Shown piece by piece: positions 41,212-47,976 of a DNA stretch of 64,000 nt. A model generated the notes under the pieces. It saw only the letters and a list, made by a program, of their open reading frames with translations. It made no database searches and was not told the origin of the DNA. Source of the stretch: Haloplanus rubicundus (GTDB lineage Archaea > Halobacteriota > Halobacteria > Halobacteriales > Haloferacaceae); assembly GCF_003342675.1 (NCBI RefSeq), contig NZ_CP031148.1, forward strand, positions 2,232,001 through 2,296,000, given 5' to 3'. Each line of letters begins with the position of its first letter. Within the stretch, counting starts at the first letter, position 1. The position numbers were made by a program, and so were the translations under genes.

Positions 41212-41284
41212 GGGCGTGTGGCCTAGCGGATAGGGCGAGAGGTTCCTAACCTCTCGATCGCGGGTTCGAATCCCGCCACGCCCG
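41212..41284 (+). tRNA. tRNA-Arg: tRNA-Arg (anticodon CCT)
   Basis: The 73-base gene has acceptor arms gggcgtg (41212-41218) and cacgccc (41277-41283) with discriminator g at 41284. The anticodon stem/loop is agagg-ttcctaa-cctct with anticodon CCT; the T-arm is gcggg-ttcgaat-cccgc. CCA is not encoded. A TATA-like ctttttacc lies about 25 bases upstream. Its last 20 bases recur at 46335-46354 with one change, marking it as an integration target. Confidence 0.95.
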
Positions 41285-41670
41285 TTCCGGAATCGAACGG
41301 TGCGGAGTCACAGGACGGCGTCGGGGTTCTTATAAACCCGGCGCTCAGACCGCGAGCGCGATCGTTCCATTTGTGAACGGGGGTCGTCGCTGTCATGCGA
41401 TTCGCTAAGAGCTAATTGGTGGATTGGTGATATAATCGTTGGGGTGGACCTGTGATTGTGTGGGCTACTTGCTTACTGAAGAATACAAGAAAAACGTCGT
41501 ACAATCCGCCCCAACCCATTCGTAATTCGTACGGTTCGTAACAACCCAGTCTTACAGCGTCATAGAACTCTCCACACGGATCTGCGTTCCTCCCCAAGCT
41601 GGAGAGACAGCTGTTCGGATGAGTCTACGTGTCCGTTAGTTGGTTATCTCAATCTTCGTTAGACCCCGGC
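41285..41670. other. AT-rich leader of the integrated element
   Basis: A stretch of about 385 bases, clearly lower in GC than the flanks. It holds a promoter-like ttataaac at about 41332-41339 and attgg repeats at 41413-41430 that are the inverse of the CCAAT repeats at 42174-42202. Short frames here are not convincing. Confidence 0.4.
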
Positions 41671-41838
41671 TCAGATATCAAATACGGCAATCAAGACGAG
41701 AATCGTACCAACAATCCCGAGAACGAATGCGACGATATCGAACGGAGACACTTCTCCGAACAACGTTCCGAGAAGCAAGCCGACGAGAGTGACCTGAACA
41801 CCAAGTATACCTCGCTGTATGTTGTTCACAGTCCGCAC
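41671..41838 (-). CDS. Small two-helix membrane protein within the element
   Basis: A 55-residue frame from GTG at 41836-41838 (or a second GTG three codons later) to TGA at 41671-41673. After a short polar start it reads GILGVQVTLVGLLLGTLFGE and then VSPFDIVAFVLGIVGTILVL, two clean membrane helices, ending AVFDI. An in-frame TGA directly precedes the start. The other strand in the same place gives a polar frame of atypical composition. Function unknown; such microproteins are common in integrated elements. Confidence 0.55.
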   Translation of the reverse strand: MRTVNNIQRGILGVQVTLVGLLLGTLFGEVSPFDIVAFVLGIVGTILVLIAVFDI

Positions 41839-42003
41839 TCACGGTGCAGGCCAATCAAACACGGGTGCATATGACCCGTTCTGCGGCACCCGTTATATCG
41901 GCAATGCCGGGTTCGCCATCATCAGCAATCCCGGGATTGCTAACCTCCGAGTTCCGGGATTACCAATCGCCGGGCAGCTGCGATCACTTCTACTAACAGA
42001 GCC

Positions 42004-42246
42004 GTGGTCCTGGGAGGCCTAACAGCGCGAGCCATTACTGAGTTAGCGAATGAGGCAGCGAGTAGCCTCGTGTCTCGGGTGTGTGAATACAAACATCAGA
42101 GGCCCGAGCCACCGGTCCAACTGGAGGCGACAGTGTTTCGAAACAGGATTTGCCAATTATTCTACCCTCGTCACCAATCTCGCCAATTCCACCAATCCCA
42201 ATTAATTGGACCGTATTTAGGTGTCGGAATTAACGCTCAGATATGA
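42004..42246 (+). CDS. Doubtful small ORF in the integrated element
   Basis: An 80-codon frame from a GTG at 42004. The start (LTARAITELANEAASSLVSR) is plausible protein, but the end is made from the CCAAT repeat array (YPRHQSRQFHQSQ) and reads as low-complexity sequence. No domain is recognisable. It may be a remnant. Confidence 0.2.
   Translation: MVLGGLTARAITELANEAASSLVSRVCEYKHQRPEPPVQLEATVFRNRICQLFYPRHQSRQFHQSQLIGPYLGVGINAQI
42174..42202. repeat. CCAAT iteron-like repeats
   Basis: CCAAT occurs at 42174, 42183, 42192 and 42198, three of these at 9-base intervals. The reverse-complement form attgg occurs twice near 41415 and 41423. The array lies before the first recombinase gene, where recombinase arm sites or a replication/regulatory site could be. 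Confidence 0.4.
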
Positions 42247-42411
42247 GGTCTTCATCCTCAGCAACGTCCGCACCTCGTCCGCTAGCCGCCGACATCGTCC
42301 GACGATCGAGGTGGTCCCGTGTAAGGGATCGCCCGACGAATCTCCTGCCACGACGTGTAGTGAATCTCCTGACAGTGTGGCCAACAAAACGGGAGCCCTC
42401 TCGGGGTAGCC

Positions 42412-43527
42412 ATGAGTAACGAGGTCCCCGATATCGCGGAGGAGGCAGATCTCGAAGACCGCCTCGCAGACCTGCTGGAGCAAACCACCGACCCACTCGA
42501 ACCGACCACGCCCGAACACGCGCTCGAACTCTATCTAAACGACAAGATCCGAGGCTGCCAGCAAGCGACAGTCACCTCTCATCGGTCGCGGCTCGGATTC
42601 TTGATTGACTGGTGTGAGGAAAACGGTATCGACAATCTCAACGACCTCACTGCCCGCGATCTCCACGAATTTCGCGTGTGGCGTCGGCAGGATTTGAAGA
42701 CCGTCAGCGAAAAGACCCAGATGGACACACTTCGCGTGTTCATCCGCTGGTGTGAGAGCATCGGTGCAGTGACTCCCAACCTCTATCGCAAGGTCGACTC
42801 ACCGGATCTCGAAGCCGGCGAGAGCGCTCGCGATACTGTGCTCCACGCGGAGCGGGCCCGAGAGATACTGACGTACTTAGAGCAGTACGAGTACGGCACC
42901 GTCGACCACGTCTGCTGGCTCACCCTTGCCGAGACGGGGATGCGACTCGGTGGTGCGCGAGCGCTCGACATCAGAGACTTCCATCCGGACGCTGAGACGC
43001 CCCACTTCGACGTTCGGCACCGACCGGAGGCAGATACTCCAATCAAGAACAAATCCCGGGGAGAGCGGCGAATCGCCGTCTCGGCGGAAGCCTGCAAGAT
43101 TATCGAGGACTATTTGCAGCACCAACGGCCGGACGTGGAAGACGAGTACGGGCGGGAGCCGCTCCTCGCGACGTCACACGGTCGCGTCGCCCGCTCGACG
43201 ATCCGAACGTACATCTACCGGTGGTCACGGCCCTGTGTCCGTGATACTGAGTGTCCACACGACCGTGACCCGGACGAGTGTGAAGCGGCCACCGACCGCG
43301 ACAGAGTCGCACAGTGCCCGTCGAGCGTCACACCCCACCCGATTCGGCGAGGGTACATTACGCAACTCCTCCGTGCCGGCGTTCCAGTCGAGACCGTGAG
43401 CGAGCGGTGTAACGTCTCGCCGGCGATTATCGACCAGCACTACGACGTCCGGTCCGAGGAAGACAAAATGCGCCAGCGCCAGCAAGTTCTCGACGACGTG
43501 CAAGGGGGCGGCACTAGGTATACGTGA
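42412..43527 (+). CDS. Tyrosine recombinase (integrase) A
   Basis: A 371-residue site-specific recombinase. The SAM-like N-terminal core-binding domain (about 35-125) is LNDKIRGCQQATVTSHRSRL and WCEENGIDNLNDLTARDLHE. The catalytic domain has Arg in ETGMRLGGARALD, Lys in IKNKSRGERRIA, His-x-x-Arg in TPHPIRRGYIT and the nucleophile Tyr in IIDQHYDVRSEEDK. Before the HxxR box is a Cys/His-rich loop (ECPHDRDPDECEA with a later QCPSSV) that may bind zinc. It is about half identical in visible motifs to the recombinase at 43592 and points toward it. Confidence 0.9.
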   Translation: MSNEVPDIAEEADLEDRLADLLEQTTDPLEPTTPEHALELYLNDKIRGCQQATVTSHRSRLGFLIDWCEENGIDNLNDLTARDLHEFRVWRRQDLKTVSEKTQMDTLRVFIRWCESIGAVTPNLYRKVDSPDLEAGESARDTVLHAERAREILTYLEQYEYGTVDHVCWLTLAETGMRLGGARALDIRDFHPDAETPHFDVRHRPEADTPIKNKSRGERRIAVSAEACKIIEDYLQHQRPDVEDEYGREPLLATSHGRVARSTIRTYIYRWSRPCVRDTECPHDRDPDECEAATDRDRVAQCPSSVTPHPIRRGYITQLLRAGVPVETVSERCNVSPAIIDQHYDVRSEEDKMRQRQQVLDDVQGGGTRYT

Positions 43528-43591
43528 CTCCTGCTCCGCAACACGCAGCGACTGACCGACGAGCAAAATAATAATTCAGGCGAAGACGAAC

Positions 43592-44602
43592 TTAGAGGTC
43601 GTCGAGATACTGCCGGCGGAGTTCCATCTTTTCGCGGTCGGTGCGCCTGTCGTAGTGCTGGTCGAGGACCTCTTGACTGACGTTCGCCCTGTCACCCACG
43701 GCGGTCTCGGGCACGTCTTGATTCAGGGAGTAGGTGATACTCCCGCGCCGAATCGCGTGGGGGCTGACGCTCGACGGACACTTCGATGCGTGCCCGTGCT
43801 GAACGGCATCACACGTTTCTGGATCGCGGTCGTGCGGGCACGGTTCGTCGTACCTGCACGGCTGCGTGTATCGATAGCAAGCCCGTGCAATCGTGGCCTT
43901 CGAAACGCGTCCCTGTGCAGTCGCCAGCAGCGGTTCGCGCCCGTGCTCATCGGTCACATCCGGACGCTTGTTCTGAATCCAGTCGTCGAGGAGTACACAC
44001 ATACGGTCCGAAAGCGCAATCAGCCGCTCGCCGTTCTTGCCATTCTTGATTCGGGTCCCTGTCTCCGGGCGACTGACGACCGACAAACACTGCTCCTCCC
44101 GCTGGTAATCCTCGACATCGAGGGATCGCGCACCGCCACGACGCATCATCGTGTGCCAGAGAAGCGAGAGCGTGACATGCCGACGGGACGCGTACTCGTA
44201 TTTCTCCAGATGGTCGAGCATCGCCTCGGCGTCCTCACTTTCGAGCATGACGTGACGAGTGTTCTGCTCCGCCGAGACACTCGGTGACTGGACTTTCTGA
44301 TGCAGTTCGGGCGGCACACCATCGATGGACGCCAGCCACCGAGTGAAGACGCGCACGGTGTCCATCTGGGTCTTCTCGCTCGCCACGGAGAGGTCGCCCT
44401 CGTTCCGTCGCCAGATGCGGTATTCGTGAAGCCGCCGACCGGTAAGGTGGTTCAGGTTGTCGATGTCGTTCTCCTCGCACCAGCGGACTAGGTGGCCGAG
44501 TCGCGACCGATGCGAGCGGACCGTCGCGTCTGCGTACTGGGTTTCTCTCTCTGCGAGGTACAGTTCGACTGCCTTCTCGGGTTCGATTGGTTCCAAATTC
44601 AT
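43592..44602 (-). CDS. Tyrosine recombinase (integrase) B
   Basis: A 336-residue recombinase read from MNLEPIEPEKAVELYLAERE (ATG at 44600-44602; the ATG at 44624-44626 would add 8 residues). Its far upstream frame translates the direct repeat and is not coding. Catalytic residues: Arg in HTMMRRGGARSLD, Lys in IKNGKNGERLIAL, HAIRRG and DQHYDRRTDREK. It shares WCEENDIDNLNHLTGRRLHE and the Cys/His loop CPHDRDPETCDAV with recombinase A. It lies beside the tRNA-end copy at 44691-44703, the normal place for an integrase of a tRNA-inserted element. Confidence 0.9.
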   Translation of the reverse strand: MNLEPIEPEKAVELYLAERETQYADATVRSHRSRLGHLVRWCEENDIDNLNHLTGRRLHEYRIWRRNEGDLSVASEKTQMDTVRVFTRWLASIDGVPPELHQKVQSPSVSAEQNTRHVMLESEDAEAMLDHLEKYEYASRRHVTLSLLWHTMMRRGGARSLDVEDYQREEQCLSVVSRPETGTRIKNGKNGERLIALSDRMCVLLDDWIQNKRPDVTDEHGREPLLATAQGRVSKATIARACYRYTQPCRYDEPCPHDRDPETCDAVQHGHASKCPSSVSPHAIRRGSITYSLNQDVPETAVGDRANVSQEVLDQHYDRRTDREKMELRRQYLDDL

Positions 44603-44729
44603 GGTTCGCTCGGTGGCGAACCGCATGACTATCGACCCCGACCACGCGCACCGACTTGAATGGCCAATTTTTCCGGCACACGCCCTGTCTCCCGCCACGC
44701 CCGTCTCGTTCACGTTGTTCACTCGACGG

Positions 44730-44787
44730 GCGTGGCTGAGTCCCCCTCGCTCACTGCGTTCGCTCGCGGGACTCCCGCCACGCCCGC
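44730..44787. repeat. 58-bp direct repeat, copy 1
   Basis: Starts gcgtggctgagtccccctcg and ends with cccgccacgcccgc. Copy 2 at 46377-46434 differs at one base. Each has an internal inverted layout: gggcgtggc/tgagtccc at one end against gggact/gccacgccc at the other, the arms matching the tRNA-Arg(CCT) acceptor end. The pair brackets the VWA gene. Confidence 0.7.
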
Positions 44788-44995
44788 CTTCCGTCCACCG
44801 GCGATCCAACCCTACGTCCTGAATAAAGCCGGATTACGCTCGGATTTCGTTGGCAGGATCGAACTACCAGTTTCTGACCCATGGAGACGCGATATCATAC
44901 CTAACCGTGCCCCTCGCGTGGCGGTTTGTGGTAAGCGTGCCGCATACCCGTTCGCCGAGCCGCGAACAACGAGTGCGCTACACCGTGATCGAACT
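44788..44995. other. Intergenic region upstream of the VWA gene
   Basis: About 208 bases after the direct repeat. Frames are open but without recognisable protein. No clear TATA box is seen at leaderless spacing from the ATG at 44996. Confidence 0.3.
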
Positions 44996-46231
44996 ATGTC
45001 CACCGAAACAGACCGATATACGAGCAGCATCAACCGGCGAACCATCCTCCGGGGCGCGGCACTCACGTCCGTCGTGGGCTTCGTCGGCGTCCCGGCGTTC
45101 TCGACCCGCGCGCTCGCGACCGACGGGATACTCGACACCTGTGGCACACTCGACGTCGTCTGTGCCATCGACACCTCGGGGTCGCTGAGTGGCTCCGAAG
45201 TAGCCAACCTCGAAGCAGGGATCAACGCCTTCATCGACGAACTCCCGACGGACGGGAGCGTGCTGGTCGGGACGGTCGAGTTCGGAAACAACGGGGTCCG
45301 GAACAAGAACGACCTCCAGAACCCGAACGGGCTCACGGTTAGCGTCAGTTCGCCTCGGGGGAACACGCCGATGGCTGGCGTCATCGACCTCGCCGATCAG
45401 GCGGTGTACGGCGATTCCGCGGCGCGGAGCGACGCGGTGAAACTCGTCGTCCTGTTCACCGATGGCGGCCCGAACTACACGAACACCACCTACTCGGTGG
45501 GCGGGTACACCGCGCCTCGTGACGCCAGTTCGGACTGGTCCGCCGCGAGCGGCAACGGTACGTACGACAACGCCGACACGGCGTCCGCCACCGTCTCGGA
45601 GGGGGAGATGGCCGAAACGGCGCTCGTCGCGGCGTCGGTCAAGAGCCCGTCCGTCGGCGACGGCGACACCCTCATCGCGACGGTTTACGTCGGTGACAGC
45701 GACACCGAGGCGATGACGAGCGGTGCGATCACTCAGTACACCGACCTCCCGACGTACATGGCCGACCGGATTGCCAGCGGGCCGGAGTTCGCCATCGACG
45801 TCGACGTAGCCAACGTCCAGCGGCTCGTCGACGACTTAGTGGCCATCCTGGATGACCTGTGCTGTGCCCCGTGCCCTGCAGCCTTCCCGCTCAAGTACGA
45901 GTGGGTCGAGACCGACGACGCCGAGGGCGACTGCGCGGGCGAGTTCGTCGTCTACGACGCGGACGACCGGGTCGTCCCCGAAGTCGACGGTCTCAGACTC
46001 GTCTCGGTTACCTGTGACGAGGACGGCGAACCGCAGGAAGCCTGCTTCGAGACGACGCTCTGCGAACTCAGCTACGTGGTGAAGGCCGGTCGCGACACCG
46101 AGAGCGACACCGTGACGCCCGCTGACACCGACGGCGTGGTCTGCGTCTCGGGCATCGAGTTGGCCAATCCCCGTGGGAAGGTCGTCTCGCACGCCATCAG
46201 CAACGTCGTGTTCACCTGCCCGGAGGCGTGA
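44996..46231 (+). CDS. Tat-exported von Willebrand factor A-domain protein
   Basis: A 411-residue protein read from MSTETDRYTSSINRRTILRG (ATG at 44996). NRRTILRGAALTSVVGFVGV is a Tat signal with cleavage after about residue 42 (ALA). The VWA domain (about 50-270) has the MIDAS residues DTSGSLSGSE and the later LFTDGGPNYT, so divalent-metal-dependent adhesion is possible. The C-terminal 120 residues are Cys-rich (DDLCCAPCPAAFP, TTLCELSYV, FTCPEA), probably a disulfide-stabilised surface domain. It lies between the two 58-bp repeats and is a candidate cargo gene. Confidence 0.8.
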   Translation: MSTETDRYTSSINRRTILRGAALTSVVGFVGVPAFSTRALATDGILDTCGTLDVVCAIDTSGSLSGSEVANLEAGINAFIDELPTDGSVLVGTVEFGNNGVRNKNDLQNPNGLTVSVSSPRGNTPMAGVIDLADQAVYGDSAARSDAVKLVVLFTDGGPNYTNTTYSVGGYTAPRDASSDWSAASGNGTYDNADTASATVSEGEMAETALVAASVKSPSVGDGDTLIATVYVGDSDTEAMTSGAITQYTDLPTYMADRIASGPEFAIDVDVANVQRLVDDLVAILDDLCCAPCPAAFPLKYEWVETDDAEGDCAGEFVVYDADDRVVPEVDGLRLVSVTCDEDGEPQEACFETTLCELSYVVKAGRDTESDTVTPADTDGVVCVSGIELANPRGKVVSHAISNVVFTCPEA

Positions 46232-46282
46232 CCGGCGTCCGCTATCAGTAGGTATACCCGCCGATAAAGCCAGCCGCTTGCG

Positions 46283-46354
46283 GGTTACGAGAGGGTCGGG
46301 GACTACCCCTTTGTTCCGGAGCTGGGGGCCGCCGTTCGAATACCGCCACGCCCG
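46283..46354 (+). pseudogene. Degenerate tRNA-Arg-like gene with att core
   Basis: The stretch keeps a D-arm (gggt...accc around cggggact), a ttccgga loop identical to that of tRNA-Arg(CCG), and the exact T-loop plus 3' end of tRNA-Arg(CCT) except one base. Stem pairing of acceptor, anticodon and T arms is broken. Upstream, atcagtaggtatacccgccg (46244-46263) resembles the promoter region of the tRNA-Arg(CCG) gene (atcaataggtatatacgtcg, 49756-49775) at nearly the same distance (49 vs 52 bases to the D-arm). It is best read as a decayed tRNA gene used as attachment site. Confidence 0.5.
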
Positions 46355-46376
46355 CCTCACTCACTTCGTTCGACGC

Positions 46377-46434
46377 GCGTGGCTGAGTCCCCCTCGCTCA
46401 CTGCGTTCGCTCGCGGGACTCCCGTCACGCCCGC
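46377..46434. repeat. 58-bp direct repeat, copy 2
   Basis: Differs from 44730-44787 only by t for c in cccgtcacgcccgc. It lies 23 bases after the tRNA-end copy at 46335-46354 and closes the segment with the VWA gene. The gap from here to the esterase stop at 46528 holds no gene. Confidence 0.7.
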
Positions 46435-46527
46435 TTTCTGGCCGAATGAAGCGAGGTTGAAAACGGTGACCGGCGATTCGACCCACACGAATCCGAGCGC
46501 CAGCGTGAAGCGCCGTCCGCTCCCGAC

Positions 46528-47910
46528 TCACCCGTCGCCCACGAACGCTGCCGGCGACACCCGCCGGACGAACACCACCCCGTCGTAGACGACGCCGGGG
46601 GACGCCGGCAGCGGGACGGCGCCTCGCTCGGCGGCCCGCGGCACCGAGAACTGGACCGACGAGAGGCCGTCGAGCCACGTCCCGAGCGACGCGTCCGCCC
46701 GAGCAGTCTCGAAATCGAGGAAGAATCGGGGGTGATCGACCTCGGCGAGGGTCGCTTCGAGCGTCCCCTCGACCGGCCCGTCGAGGGCGTACGTCTCGAA
46801 CGCCATCCGATCGTGGTTCGTCGGGGCGGCGAACGTGCCGGTGCCGAACAGCAGCCCGAGTGAGTAGTAGTCGTCACCGAACTCGTCGGTCAGATGCTGT
46901 CCCATCCGCTTCGGGCCGTCGCCGTCCGTTCGCATCGTGTGATTCGCGTTGCCGAGGACGACGACGCGGTCCGAGCCGGTCCAGTCGCGCAACCACGAGA
47001 CGTTCGCCGCCATGGCGGCGTCACGGACGCGCTTTCCAGCCGCGTACGCCTCCGCATGCAGGTGTTTCTGGAACTGGAGGGCGCGTTCGAGGGTCCAGAC
47101 GTGCCGGCGGGCGAGTCGCCACGCCGATTCGGAGCTTCGCTCGACGTATTCGGATCGCCTCGACCGGAGTCGCTCGCGGAGCGACTCGACGAGCGACTCC
47201 TGTGACGGGGTCATGTACGCGGGATCGGCCCGTTCGTAGCGCGGTTCCGTGAGCGGGTCGAGGTCGGCCTCGACCGTGGACAGGTACGCCGGATCGACCC
47301 GGTCGATATAGTCCCGAATCGCCGTCGCGTTCGCGTCGTGAAACTGGGTGTCGTAGCCGCGGACGGTCACCCGCTCGGCGTCGGGCCGGCCGTCGTTGAA
47401 CTCGCGGAGCCACGCGAAGAGGCGCCGAACGCCCTCGGTCCGCCAGAAGTAGAAGTCGAGTGCGGCCATCGCGTCGTCGAGTGAGGTGTCGCCGCCGGCA
47501 ACGTAGTCGTCGACGGGGGCGAAGTCGCCGAGCGTCCCTTCCATGGCGAGCAGGCGATAGTCGTGAGTCTCGACGAGTCGGCGGACGAGGAGTTGCGGTA
47601 CCGTCTTGAACGCGGCAACACCGTGGGAGTTCTCGCCGATGCCGATCAGATCGGACCCGGCGAGCTGGGCGGCGACGGTGTCGAGACCGGGGGAATCGGC
47701 GGTCAGTTCCACGGGGACCGCAGCCCGCTCGATGGCGTCGGCGGGCGGGTCGGTGTCTGCGGGGGCGGAGGTGTCGGTCGGCGTCTCCGTCGCCGTCGCG
47801 GTCCGCGACGGCGAAGTATCGGTTCGAGTCGCACAGCCAGCGAGCGCCGCGGCGCCGGTGCCGGCCAGTGCCAGAAACCGGCGGCGCGTGCTCTCGTCGG
47901 TGGAGGGCAT
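46528..47910 (-). CDS. Erythromycin esterase-family lipoprotein
   Basis: A 460-residue protein read from MPSTDESTRRRFLALAGTGA (ATG at 47908-47910; a GTG five codons earlier is an alternative). RRRFLALAGTGAAALAGC is a Tat lipoprotein signal, followed by a Thr-rich linker. The esterase-like core has the catalytic Glu/His pair in LIGIGENSHGVAAFKTV, the helix LLAMEGTLGDFAPVDDY and a late active-site histidine in VVLGNANHTMRTDGDGP. Family members hydrolyse cyclic esters or related bonds; macrolide substrate is not implied in an archaeon. A TATA-like tatgatataat lies upstream on its strand. Confidence 0.85.
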   Translation of the reverse strand: MPSTDESTRRRFLALAGTGAAALAGCATRTDTSPSRTATATETPTDTSAPADTDPPADAIERAAVPVELTADSPGLDTVAAQLAGSDLIGIGENSHGVAAFKTVPQLLVRRLVETHDYRLLAMEGTLGDFAPVDDYVAGGDTSLDDAMAALDFYFWRTEGVRRLFAWLREFNDGRPDAERVTVRGYDTQFHDANATAIRDYIDRVDPAYLSTVEADLDPLTEPRYERADPAYMTPSQESLVESLRERLRSRRSEYVERSSESAWRLARRHVWTLERALQFQKHLHAEAYAAGKRVRDAAMAANVSWLRDWTGSDRVVVLGNANHTMRTDGDGPKRMGQHLTDEFGDDYYSLGLLFGTGTFAAPTNHDRMAFETYALDGPVEGTLEATLAEVDHPRFFLDFETARADASLGTWLDGLSSVQFSVPRAAERGAVPLPASPGVVYDGVVFVRRVSPAAFVGDG

Positions 47911-47976
47911 GACGACAGTCGTCACGGTTCGGCGGGCAGGGGATTATATCATACGAAGTCGTCCCGCAGGACGGGG

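Larger units (their letters stand above)
41265..46354. mobile_element. Putative integrated element in tRNA-Arg(CCT)
   Basis: The 3' end of the tRNA (41265-41284) recurs at 46335-46354 (19 of 20 identical). The 13-base core cccgccacgcccg also recurs at 44691-44703 and 44774-44786. Between the outer copies are an AT-rich leader with CCAAT repeats, two tyrosine recombinases and a Tat-exported VWA protein. The inner copies just after the second recombinase suggest either nested insertions or a smaller element (about 41285-44703) next to a second one. No replication or structural phage gene is present, so it may be a degraded or minimal integrative element. Confidence 0.55.

Noticed and set aside
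41412-41597. A 61-codon leftward frame in the element leader
   Set aside because: No start-site support, odd composition, and its end is made of the attgg repeats.
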